Notes under the pieces: generated by a model
Told to the model about the DNA's origin: nothing
Database searches by the model: none
What the model saw: only the letters and a program-made list of their open reading frames with translations
Assembly (NCBI GenBank): GCA_036782995.1
Contig: DAIPXZ010000002.1
Location: 1 to 64,000, forward strand
Source of the DNA: DAIPXZ01 sp036782995
Lineage (GTDB): Bacteria; Bacillota; Clostridia; Saccharofermentanales; Saccharofermentanaceae
Reading direction: 5' to 3'
Length of the DNA stretch: 64,000 nt
Position numbers and translations under genes: made by a program
Part shown: one piece after another, positions 1-9,700 of the stretch
How the letters are laid out: each line of letters starts with the position of its first letter
Numbering within the stretch: the first letter of the stretch is position 1

Positions 1-652
1 ATTTTTCCAAATCGCGGTGTTTTCGCAAAACCAACCGAATAGACTCATCCTCAACATAACCATATAGACCATCTGAACATAACATAATCACATCTCCTTG
101 CGTAATGCAAACAGAATATGTATCGGCCTCAATATATTCGTTCACACCGATAGATTTTATGAGTACATTTCTTTTCGGGTGATTCTTCGCCTCCAGCGGT
201 GTAATTGAGCCACTGTTTACCAATTCCTGTACCAAGGTATGGTCCATAGTAAGCTGACTCAAGCTCGCTCCGTGCATCAGATATATGCGACAATCTCCGA
301 CATGAGAAATATAGATCTGCCAATCTCTTAGCACAGCTATCGTCAATGTTGTGCCCATCCCCTTGTAGCGGCGATTGTACAATGAATTCATGTAAACACG
401 AACATTCGCATTCTCAATTGTATATTTTAGTAAGGAAATGAGTTTTTCGGGAGTATCATTCTCGGGAAGGCTCTGTTTTAGTGATTCGGTGACGTAATCG
501 ACAGCAATACGACTGGCAATCTCTCCGCCCGAGTGTCCACCCATACCGTCGGCAATGACGAAAACATAATCATTTCCGACTTTAAATGTCGTAATGCAGT
601 CTTCGTTATTTACACGTACAAGTCCTCTATCCGTAACACTAACTACCTTCAT
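1..652 (-). CDS. prpC: PP2C-family serine/threonine protein phosphatase (partial, C-terminus beyond left edge)
   Basis: This is a metal-dependent protein phosphatase that normally reverses phosphorylation by the PASTA kinase PrkC in the cytoplasm. Reading from the ATG at 652, the PP2C signatures appear in order: DRGLVRVNNED near the N-terminus, the metal-binding ADGMGGHSGGE, HVGDCRIYL and CSDGLYGYV. About 217 codons are present and the reading frame runs off the window, so roughly the last tenth of a usual ~240-residue protein is missing. The start codon overlaps the rlmN stop as ATGA, which implies translational coupling. In Firmicutes this gene is usually followed by prkC and rsgA, which would lie outside the window. 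Confidence 0.93.
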   Translation of the reverse strand, partial: MKVVSVTDRGLVRVNNEDCITTFKVGNDYVFVIADGMGGHSGGEIASRIAVDYVTESLKQSLPENDTPEKLISLLKYTIENANVRVYMNSLYNRRYKGMGTTLTIAVLRDWQIYISHVGDCRIYLMHGASLSQLTMDHTLVQELVNSGSITPLEAKNHPKRNVLIKSIGVNEYIEADTYSVCITQGDVIMLCSDGLYGYVEDESIRLVLRKHRDLEK

Positions 653-1689
653 GTCGTCGGTGTCTCCTTGATTCCTCTGCGTAGTTGACCACAGGCCGCC
701 ATAATATCCGTTCCCATCTCACGACGTAACGTGACTGTCATGCCGAGCTCTTCAAGCAATTGACCAAAAGCTCGAACATTCGTGTCCTTGCTTCTGTGAA
801 AAGGACTGCCATCAAATTCGTTGGCGGCAATCAAGTTGATATGGCAATGGATCCCACGAAGTCGCGCAGCAAGTTGTCTGGCATCCTTTGGCGAATCATT
901 CACCCCATCAAACAGAGAGTATTCAAAGGTAATACGTCGATTCGTCGTTTCTGTATATTCTTTACATGCATCAAGAAGTTCAGCTAATGAATACTTCTTG
1001 GCGATTGGCATTATCTCTTGTCGAAGCTCATCCGTCGGTGCATGAAGCGATACAGACAGGTTCACTTGCATATCAACATGAATGAATTGTAACATTTGAT
1101 TTACAAGACCGCAAGTTGACACAGTGATGTGGCGAGCGCCCAAATTAAGCCCTTTTTCGTCGTTTGCGGCATGTAAAAAGTCAATCAATGCATCGTAATT
1201 ATCGAATGGTTCGCCAATACCCATGACGACTACGCTATGAATACGCTCACCCGCCATTTTACCGGCAAGCAGAATCTGACCGAGCATTTCTCCTGAAGTG
1301 AGACTCCGCCCAAAGCCAGCATGTGCCGATGCGCAAAATGCACATCCCATCTTGCATCCTGCTTGCGAGGATATACATACGGAAAGCCCTGTTTTATATC
1401 GCATAAGCACCGTTTCGATAAGGTGTCCATCATGTAGACGGAAAACAAATTTTTGCGTACCATCAATCGCCGACGTCAGATGCTTTTCTATAACCATGCT
1501 CTCGACGATGTAATCCTCGCGAAGTGCATCTTTAACGGTAGCAGGTATATTTTTCATCTCGTCTGGATTCATAAAGCCTTTCATGAGCCATTCGTAAATC
1601 TGCTTTGCCCGGTATTTCGGGAAGCCTTTTTCCACACACCATGCTTCCCATTCGGGTAAGCGCAAATCAAAAACAAATCGTTTATCCAT
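649..1689 (-). CDS. rlmN: 23S rRNA (adenine2503-C2)-methyltransferase / tRNA A37 methyltransferase
   Basis: RlmN is a radical-SAM enzyme that methylates C2 of A2503 in 23S rRNA and of A37 in some tRNAs. The 346-residue length is normal. The [4Fe-4S] motif CxxxCxxC is visible as Cys112, Cys116 and Cys119, and the methyl-carrying C-terminal Cys is at about residue 333 (AACGQL). The GEPFDN segment matches the family SAM-binding GEP motif. The gene sits between rsmB (8-bp overlap at its start) and prpC (ATGA overlap at its end), so it is part of a coupled operon. Confidence 0.97.
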   Translation of the reverse strand: MDKRFVFDLRLPEWEAWCVEKGFPKYRAKQIYEWLMKGFMNPDEMKNIPATVKDALREDYIVESMVIEKHLTSAIDGTQKFVFRLHDGHLIETVLMRYKTGLSVCISSQAGCKMGCAFCASAHAGFGRSLTSGEMLGQILLAGKMAGERIHSVVVMGIGEPFDNYDALIDFLHAANDEKGLNLGARHITVSTCGLVNQMLQFIHVDMQVNLSVSLHAPTDELRQEIMPIAKKYSLAELLDACKEYTETTNRRITFEYSLFDGVNDSPKDARQLAARLRGIHCHINLIAANEFDGSPFHRSKDTNVRAFGQLLEELGMTVTLRREMGTDIMAACGQLRRGIKETPTT

Positions 1690-3061
1690 TTGTCTTTCTC
1701 CTTAGTTTTGCCATGTAAAAACCATCGCAAGGGAATTCGTCAGGAAGCAAAGTCATTTCGCCGTTCGTTGCAGATTCTCGAATACGCGGTATATCCAGCA
1801 AGAAATCGGGTAAAAGTGATGTAAGCGCCACACGTTCGAAGTCCGTATGCTTTTCTAAAAATGCAGCGATTTGCTTTTCATTTTCAGACGGATTCACCGT
1901 GCATGTACTGTACATCAGAACGCCACCTTCTTTGACTTTCGACGAAGCTGCCTCGAGAATTTGCGCTTGAATCGGGAGCAAAGTCATGATGGTATCGTAA
2001 TCCATAGTCAATCGAATATCCGGCTTTTTATGTAAAAGGCCAAGCCCGCTGCAAGGAACGTCAGTAATGACAACATCATAGCTCTTCTCTTCTATTGACG
2101 AATTCGTTTCAATAGTCGTTGCATCACATGCCCGAGTTGATATCGAATGAAAGCCCAGACGAGCGGCATGTTCTTCAACAAGGCGCAAACGAATTTCACT
2201 GATATCTATACAGTCGATGGTTCCTTGATCCTGCATCAATGCTGCCATGTGGCAGGTTTTTCCGCCTGGCGCGCCGCACACATCCAAAACACGGTCATGA
2301 GCGGCAGGAGAAGCCAAATGAGAAACGAACATAGCCGATATGCTCTGCACCATAAATAAACCTTCCTTATAGGCGCGCGTCATCTCGATTCCTCCGCCGG
2401 GAAGGTCAATCCAATAGGCATACGGGAGTATTCCAGTGGGCTTGGCAATGATATTTTCGGATGCAAGTGCATCGATAAAAGTCTTTTCATCAAGGGAAAG
2501 AGGATTCTTTCGAACACATATTGTAGGAGCCTCGAGCAGCGCTTGCAAAATCGAAGCGGCCTTCGATTTCCCATAGCCTTTAACAAAAATGCCGGCAATT
2601 TCCTTTTTCACCGAACATGCGATATCCATAGTAAACTTACAATCATCATCGATTCCGTTCGGATACTGTGCGGCCAGCTTACGCAAAACGGCATTCACAG
2701 TCGCATCACCACCGCGATTGGAGATGGATTTGGCAAGGGAGACCGACGACGTAACCGCGGCATAGGAAGGTATGGATGTTGAAAAAAGAATCTGCCATGC
2801 ACCCATGCGAAGTATTGTACGAATCTCACCGTCAAGCTTGGCAATCGGTTTGGACAGAATGGGGGCAAGAACATAATCCAAAAGATAGATTCTCGTGATG
2901 GTGCCGTAGAAGACTGCCGTGGCCAAAGCACGATCGCGCGCATCTAATTCAACATCCTTCATCTTTTGCTTCATGACAAGGTTCGAATAACCGCCGTGCT
3001 CCAGTACCTCCAAAAGCATGTCATAGGCAAGTTTTCTCGCATCGTCCTTCTTTTCACGCAT
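1682..3061 (-). CDS. rsmB: 16S rRNA (cytosine967-C5)-methyltransferase
   Basis: RsmB is a SAM-dependent enzyme making m5C967 in 16S rRNA. At 459 residues it has the usual layout. An N-terminal NusB-like RNA-binding domain (about 1-140) is followed by a Rossmann methyltransferase domain with DVCGAPGGKT (SAM loop, about 260), TDVPCSGLG (Cys337) and YSTCTVNP, whose Cys387 is the expected catalytic nucleophile. The start overlaps the end of fmt by 8 bp, and the end overlaps rlmN by 8 bp. Confidence 0.96.
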   Translation of the reverse strand: MREKKDDARKLAYDMLLEVLEHGGYSNLVMKQKMKDVELDARDRALATAVFYGTITRIYLLDYVLAPILSKPIAKLDGEIRTILRMGAWQILFSTSIPSYAAVTSSVSLAKSISNRGGDATVNAVLRKLAAQYPNGIDDDCKFTMDIACSVKKEIAGIFVKGYGKSKAASILQALLEAPTICVRKNPLSLDEKTFIDALASENIIAKPTGILPYAYWIDLPGGGIEMTRAYKEGLFMVQSISAMFVSHLASPAAHDRVLDVCGAPGGKTCHMAALMQDQGTIDCIDISEIRLRLVEEHAARLGFHSISTRACDATTIETNSSIEEKSYDVVITDVPCSGLGLLHKKPDIRLTMDYDTIMTLLPIQAQILEAASSKVKEGGVLMYSTCTVNPSENEKQIAAFLEKHTDFERVALTSLLPDFLLDIPRIRESATNGEMTLLPDEFPCDGFYMAKLRRKTNG

Positions 3062-4034
3062 CCGATGATTCCTCCATCAACGAACCTACCACATAATTAT
3101 GTGCGCAATCCTTCGCCAACATGCGTTTACCGGATTGCGGTTGTAGCTCGAGAAGACATATCGGTAAGTCATTACACATTACTGCAAGAACGCCCTTTTT
3201 TGCCACCAGAATGGTTCCCGGCTTTGGGGCTGCTGCAACTTGTTCTTCATATTGCTGAAGGATTTCCTTCGCATTAGGCGCGACCTGTGCATCGTATATT
3301 TTGATTCGTGTTCCGTTCCATTGCGTAGACGCGCCGGGCCATGTCGATAAAGCATGAATCTTACGGTTTACAAGGCGTGCATCAAGTGTCCAGTCAATGA
3401 TACCCATTTCCTTGGTTATCGGTGGAGCCAACGTAACCAACGCTTCATCCTGTTTCGTTTTTTCGAGCGTTCCCGCAATATAGAGCGGAAGTTTTTCCAG
3501 CAAAAGCGTTGAACCGAGCAACGCCAATTCATGCATCAGCGATTCTGTGTGCGAATCTTCATGAATCGGACATTCAATCATGGAATAGACGTCACCGGTA
3601 TCCATTCCAACATCCATATCCATCAATGTCACACCAGTTTTTTCATCACCATTCAAAATGGCCCAATGAACAGGCGCCGAACCACGATACTTTGGCAAAA
3701 GTGAAGCGTGCACATTAAGACATCCGATTGTTGGAATCGCCAACATATCAGCAGGAAGAATCTTACCATATGCTGCCGTTATGATGATATCCGGTGCAAA
3801 TGCGCGCATCGTCGCAAGTGCTTCTTCATTACGCAGAGAGGACGGTTGCCACACAGGAATTGAGCATTCGATTGCCGTAAGCTTGGCCGGCGGTGGTGTC
3901 ATAACCATTTTTCTGCCTACAGGTTTATCCGGTTGGGATACACAAGCGACGACGTCATAGCCAGCGTCAACTAAGTGACGCAGTACAACGGCGGCAAAAT
4001 CCGGTGTTCCCATAAAAACGATACGTTTACTCAA
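3054..4034 (-). CDS. fmt: methionyl-tRNA formyltransferase (TTG start)
   Basis: Fmt transfers a formyl group from 10-formyl-THF to Met-tRNAfMet. The 326-residue protein carries the family core: N107, H109 and the SLLPKYRG loop, and D145 in GMDTGD, equivalent to the catalytic Asn-His-Asp triad. The C-terminal OXTC-like domain follows. The initiation codon is TTG at 4034-4032, preceded by a GGGAGAG-like site about 11 bases upstream. The next in-frame ATG would delete the conserved RIVFMGTP strand. The TTG overlaps the def stop as TTGA. Pairing with def reflects their shared role in N-formylmethionine turnover. Confidence 0.95.
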   Translation of the reverse strand: MSKRIVFMGTPDFAAVVLRHLVDAGYDVVACVSQPDKPVGRKMVMTPPPAKLTAIECSIPVWQPSSLRNEEALATMRAFAPDIIITAAYGKILPADMLAIPTIGCLNVHASLLPKYRGSAPVHWAILNGDEKTGVTLMDMDVGMDTGDVYSMIECPIHEDSHTESLMHELALLGSTLLLEKLPLYIAGTLEKTKQDEALVTLAPPITKEMGIIDWTLDARLVNRKIHALSTWPGASTQWNGTRIKIYDAQVAPNAKEILQQYEEQVAAAPKPGTILVAKKGVLAVMCNDLPICLLELQPQSGKRMLAKDCAHNYVVGSLMEESSDA

Positions 4035-4495
4035 TTGGATGTAATCTCTCCCTTCACTTTATCAATAAAGAGAATACCATCAAGATGGTCATATTCATGA
4101 CATATGCAAACCGCGAGCATTCCCGTCGCCGTAAGCGTAAAAGATTCGCCTGCACGATTCAATGCTCGTATCGTAATTTCTTCAGGACGCTCAACCTCAC
4201 CAGAGCGGCCGGGCACAGAAAGACAGCCCTCTGGTCCGACAGCTGCGCCTTTTTGCTCGAGCATTTCAGGATTGATAAACTCAATAAGTCCATGTTCATC
4301 TCCCACGTCAACAATAAAAACACGGCGAAGAACACCGACCTGCGGAGCAGCAATTCCAATTCCTCGATTATCGAGATACATCGTATCTGCCAAATCATCC
4401 AATAAAGTGAGAATACGTTGATCAATATTTTCGACCACTCGTGATTTTTTTCTCAAAAGAGGATCGCCCTCTATAACTATTTCGCGCAAAGCCAT
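4031..4495 (-). CDS. def: peptide deformylase
   Basis: Def removes the N-formyl group from nascent proteins. All three family motifs are present: GIGIAAPQVG (motif 1), EGCLSVPG (motif 2, metal-ligand Cys) and CHEYDHLDG (motif 3, the two His ligands and the catalytic Glu). I chose the second of two closely spaced ATGs, giving an MALREI start. It lies about nine bases after AAGGG, whereas the first ATG (4501) is only three bases from it. The protein is about 154 residues, as expected for a small Gram-positive deformylase. The stop overlaps the fmt start. Confidence 0.96.
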   Translation of the reverse strand: MALREIVIEGDPLLRKKSRVVENIDQRILTLLDDLADTMYLDNRGIGIAAPQVGVLRRVFIVDVGDEHGLIEFINPEMLEQKGAAVGPEGCLSVPGRSGEVERPEEITIRALNRAGESFTLTATGMLAVCICHEYDHLDGILFIDKVKGEITSN

Positions 4496-4553
4496 TTTCA
4501 TTCACCCTTCCATGCAAAGCCAATAAACATATATTCTATCGTCACCTATTCTA

Positions 4554-6788
4554 TCACAAAGGATCGATATCCATTTCAAAAAACAATTGATATGTCGCAT
4601 AAGTTTGCGAGATATTGGTGAATATCTTTGAAAGCATGCGTGTATCTGCCGCTTTTATATTGATTTGGAATCGATATCGATCTCGTAGACGAGGAATAAA
4701 TGCGGGACAGGGGCCGAAAACCATACAAGTGTCCTTCACCTTTTCAGTCATCTGACGTAATGATGCAGCCATCATCGATGCATGTTCCCTCGCGGTTGTT
4801 TCGTTGATATGACAAACCGTAACTGTCCCAAGTGCCTGAAAAGGTGGATATCCCAAATCTTTTCGAAAAGCGATTTCAGAGCGATAAAATGCGGGATAAT
4901 CTTGTTTTGCCGCCATATTGAGAATTTCTTCCTTTGTGGAAAATGATTGAAAGAACACTTCCCCTTTTTTATCGCCTCGACCAGCCCTTCCAGCTGCCTG
5001 AGTCAACAATTGAAAAGCACGCTCCCGCCCGCGAAGCTCCCCCGAATGTAGCAAGCTATCCGCTGACAAGATTCCGACTACGGAAACGGACGGAAAATCA
5101 TGGCCCTTGGCTATCATTTGCGTACCAATCAGAATATCAGCCTCATGATTACGAAATGCGTCCAAAATTCGAGCATGTGCGCCACGAGATGCCGTTGTAT
5201 CTTGGTCCATCCGCAATACACGCGCATTCGGAAAATCGTGTTTCACCCATTCTTCCAGCTTTTCAGTACCCATGCCAACACGTTTTTGCAAGGTGCTTTC
5301 ACAGGAAGGACACTTGGTATCTACGGGTAATACATATCCACAGAAATGGCAAATGAGCACTTCGCGATTGCCCGTTTTTTGTTGGTGTATCGTCATATCA
5401 AGGTCACATCGTGGACACTGTATGCTTTCCCCGCATGAACCGCAGATTAGAGATGTGGAATATCCGCGTCGATTCAAGAAAAGCATCACTTGCTCTTGGT
5501 TTTCGAGAGCGCTCGACATCGACGCATATAATGCTCGGGAAAAAACAGAAGCATTGCCGGCATTGAGTTCCTTGCCCATATCGACGATATGAACATTCGG
5601 AAGGCTCTGCTTCGTGGCACGATTCGATAATTTCAGTAGCTTGATTCGATTATTAACCGCAGCATAGTAAGTTTCAATACACGGTGTCGCAGATCCGAAA
5701 ACAATACGTGCGCCCTGTGTCATTGCGCGGAATGTTGCGATATCTCTCGTATGATATCGAGGGTGTGTCTCTGATTTATACGAAGAATCCTGTTCCTCGT
5801 CCATGATAATCAGCTTCAAATTAACCAGTGGTGCAAAAACCGCAGACCGTGCCCCAATAACGATGCGCGCGCTACCCTCTCGAATACGTTTCCATTGTGC
5901 ATATCGTTCACAAATCGTCAATCGGCTGTGCAGAATAGCAATCGTGTCATCAAAGCGTTCCTGTATACGTTTGACGGTTTGCGGTGTGAGTGATATTTCG
6001 GGAACTAAATAGAGTACCGAGCCGCCCTCTTCCAAAATTTTACTGGCTGCCTGTAAATAGACCTCTGTCTTTCCGCTTCCAGTTATCCCGTAAAGGAGAA
6101 ACATCGAGTGCTCGGGGTCATGCAAAATAGAATCAATCGCTTTCACTTGTTCTGTATTCGGCGTATATGTTGGAGTCACAATCTCGGTATCAATCGGTTC
6201 ATCGAATACCGCGTTATCTCGTATCACCTTCCGTTTCTCAATGCGAATCAAACCCTTTTTCGCGAGCGTTGTAAAAGGAGAGCGTGATACAGAAAAGGCA
6301 TCCATCAATGACGAAAGCGGTGCATCATCATTTTCCAGAAGCCACTCTAGTATCCGAATGTGTGTAACATTGTCGACAGTCACCCCTTCGATTGCTTCCA
6401 TTGCAGCTTCTTCGGATACTAATGAAACAACCATTTGGTCGCGTCCATGAATGGCAGCCGCATTCCTTGGTACCATCAGACGAATGGCATCACCGTAGGT
6501 ACAAGAATAACGTCGGCTAATAAACTCAACCAAACGAATTTGCTCATCATTTAGCACCGGAACAGGATCAACAATGCTATTGACTGCCTTCAAAACAATT
6601 GTATCAGCCGCTTCGGCCTTCATTCTTAAAGCATAAACCAATGCTATGGTTTGCTTATTTCCTTTGCCAAAAGGAACGGACACAAATTGACCTCTACGAA
6701 TATCCGCTTCCAAATCGTTCGGCACAAGGTATTCGTATATTTTATTTGTTGCCCACACGCATTCGCGCAAAATTACTGCGGCTATCAT
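4554..6788 (-). CDS. priA: primosomal replication-restart helicase PriA
   Basis: PriA is a superfamily-2 3'-5' DNA helicase that recognises stalled forks and loads the replicative helicase. At 744 residues it has the N-terminal 3'-DNA-end-binding domain, Walker A (GITGSGKTE), a DEEQ box (MDEEQDSSYKS) and a zinc-binding insertion with paired cysteines (CGSC, CPRC, CHFC, CPSC). A helicase C domain follows, with QAAGRAGRG. The start ATG follows GAGGG with a short spacer. It lies between polC and def, which matches its usual clostridial neighbourhood. Confidence 0.97.
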   Translation of the reverse strand: MIAAVILRECVWATNKIYEYLVPNDLEADIRRGQFVSVPFGKGNKQTIALVYALRMKAEAADTIVLKAVNSIVDPVPVLNDEQIRLVEFISRRYSCTYGDAIRLMVPRNAAAIHGRDQMVVSLVSEEAAMEAIEGVTVDNVTHIRILEWLLENDDAPLSSLMDAFSVSRSPFTTLAKKGLIRIEKRKVIRDNAVFDEPIDTEIVTPTYTPNTEQVKAIDSILHDPEHSMFLLYGITGSGKTEVYLQAASKILEEGGSVLYLVPEISLTPQTVKRIQERFDDTIAILHSRLTICERYAQWKRIREGSARIVIGARSAVFAPLVNLKLIIMDEEQDSSYKSETHPRYHTRDIATFRAMTQGARIVFGSATPCIETYYAAVNNRIKLLKLSNRATKQSLPNVHIVDMGKELNAGNASVFSRALYASMSSALENQEQVMLFLNRRGYSTSLICGSCGESIQCPRCDLDMTIHQQKTGNREVLICHFCGYVLPVDTKCPSCESTLQKRVGMGTEKLEEWVKHDFPNARVLRMDQDTTASRGAHARILDAFRNHEADILIGTQMIAKGHDFPSVSVVGILSADSLLHSGELRGRERAFQLLTQAAGRAGRGDKKGEVFFQSFSTKEEILNMAAKQDYPAFYRSEIAFRKDLGYPPFQALGTVTVCHINETTAREHASMMAASLRQMTEKVKDTCMVFGPCPAFIPRLRDRYRFQINIKAADTRMLSKIFTNISQTYATYQLFFEMDIDPL

Positions 6789-6798
6789 ATTATTTCCC

Positions 6799-9700
6799 TC
6801 ACATCAAAGAGAACAAATCAATCTGATTGGATTCAGGAAGATCGTCGAGCACCTTGGATTCGACCAGTTTTTTCATGGCAGAAGGACCGATTAATGAGCG
6901 TCTGGCCAAATCCTCACGTGTTTGGAACGGCCCATCTTTCCTTGCCTTAACAATCGATTCAGCCATCGCCTTACTAATGGATGGTATGGCATTGAGGGGT
7001 GGTAATATCACACCCTTTGCGATCTTCTTGAAGCGGTAGGCATCGGATTCGGTAATGCTGTACGGGGCAAAAGTAATCCCACGCAAATACATCTCTTCTA
7101 CCAATTCACACAAATAGAAAAGGGCCTTCTCGTTCGGTTTACGGCTCAAAAAGTTATTATTGAGCTCCATGCGTTTATCTTGGACACGACGAATGCCATT
7201 GCACAAAATATCTCCGTCAAACTCATCGGCTCGAATCGAAAAGAATGCACAATAATACTCTTCCGGATAGTAAACCTTAAACCATGCAATACGCAGTGAG
7301 GAAATCGCATAAGCAACAGCATGCGCCTTCGGGAACATATACTTTATCTTCTTACAAGAATCAATATACCATTCAGGCACATTATTTTCACGCATTAATG
7401 CTTCATGCTCCGGAGTGAGTCCTTTACCTTTACGTACCTTTTCCATGATGGAAAAAGCATCGACCGGTGGTACATTCCAATAGATTAATTGCGTCATAAT
7501 TCCATCACGACATCCGATAACACTGTTTAGTGTGCAGGTGCCTTCGCGAATTAAATCTTGTGCATTACCTTTCCATACGTCAGTACCATGGGAAAGACCC
7601 ATAAGCTGTACTAAATCATAGAATTGATGCGGCTTCGTTTCCTTAATCATGTCACGTGCCATTTTCGTACCCATTTCGGATAGTCCAAGTGTCGCAGCCT
7701 CGGCTGGTGACGTTCCATTTGGGATACCGAGTGCTTCCGTCGAGAAGAATAGTGACATAACCTTCTCATCCGGAATCGGAATATGTCGCACATCAACGCC
7801 GGTCAAATCACTCAGCATGCGAAGCATCGTTGGGTCATCATGGCCGAGAATATCAAGTTTTAGAATCGTATCATGCAACGCATTAAAGTCGAAATGCGTC
7901 GTTGTAATCCCGCAATCAATTTTATTCGCAGGATGCTGTATTGGTGTAAATTCGTAAATATCCATTTCTTTCGGCAAAACAACAATACCACCCGGATGCT
8001 GTCCCGTTGTGCGTTTGACGTTAATGATACCGGAAGCACGACGCAACTGTTCGGCTTGCGTTAATGTTTCATTTTTCATCTCCATGACTTTACGGACAAT
8101 ACCTAAAGCGTTTTTCTCCGCATAGCAACCAATTGTACCCGCGCGGAAGGTATGATTCTTCCCGAAAAGCTCTTCAACATATTTATGTGCGCGTGCTTGA
8201 TATTCACCCGAAAAATTCAAGTCGATATCCGGCTGTTTATCGCCGTGGAAGCCCAGGAACGTCTCGAACGGAATGTCCTGACCATCTGAAATCATCATCG
8301 TACCGCATTTAGGGCATGCTTCAATCGGCAAATCATAACCAGAACCGTACGTGCCGGATAAATCAAATGCAGAATAATGGCAATTCGGGCAACGACGATG
8401 CGGTGGCAATGGATTGACCTCCGAAATGCCGGAGAATGTTGCGATTAAGGAAGACCCAACAGAGCCACGAGAACCGACAACATAGCCGTCCTCATTTGAT
8501 TTCTTTACTAATTTGTAGGCGATGTAATACATAATCGCATATCCATGCTCAATAATACTGCCAAGCTCTTTGTTGACACGATCCGTAATAATTTGCGGAA
8601 TCTCATTTTCATATTCATAAAGGCTTTTTGCCGTATTCCAAACAATATCTGTGATTTCTTGGGCCGCCGTAGGAATAATTGGCGGGTATGTATCTCCCGG
8701 GAATGGACGCATATCTGCCTTGATTCGTTTGGCAATCGCATTCGTATTCGAGATGACCACCTCGTGTGCGCCTTGCTCACCTAGATAATCAAATTCATCC
8801 AGCATCTCATCGGTCGTGCGGAAATAGAGGTCCGCCTGCTGCTCCGCATCCTTATATCCCATATTCATGAGCATGTAACGCCGATATTCACCGTCCTTCT
8901 TCTCCAGGAAGTGCGCGTCTGTCGTAGCACAGCACGGCATGCCAAGACGCTTCGCAACGGTATATATGATGTAGTTAATGGCTTTCAAATCCGATTCTGT
9001 ATGAAGCCCGGATTCTTCATCACGTAGATAGAATGCATTATTGCAGATGGGCTGAATCTCCAAATAATCGTATAAACGAACCATAGAGAGGAAGGTCGGC
9101 GATACCATCAGTGCATCCGCCGTTTTACTTGTATCCAGACCGGACGCAACAAATTCTCGATGTACTTCTCGGAAAACTTCTCCTCTTTCGCATGCACTTC
9201 CAATAATGATGGCATTTGAAAGATATCGAATCACTGATTTAGGTAAGCGAGGGCGCAAGGAAAAATACTCCATGTGGCTCTCAGATACCATGCGGTACAG
9301 ATTATACAGCCCGAGCGTATCACGTGCGAGAAAGATGATATGGCAGACCGTTTGTTTACGTTTAGTAATTTCACTATTCGGAAGCTTACCCACCTTTTCG
9401 TTCATTTCGGCGCATTCTTTGAACGAAAAATCTGCTATCGCACGCAACAGAATACCCGCTGACGCCTTCGCATCAGAAAGTGCACGATGTGGAGTCGAGT
9501 TTTCAATCGATAAAAACGAACAGGCTGCAGCCAAATTATGCTGCTTCATATCCGGATAAAGATATGTGGCGATGGATACCGTATCGATTGCGACCTGGTT
9601 GAATTTCACGCGATATCCGGTATGCTTTTCAATATCAATTTGAAAACCAGCTTCTCGAATAAAGCCCATATCAAAGAAAATATTATGCCCGCATAACGGC

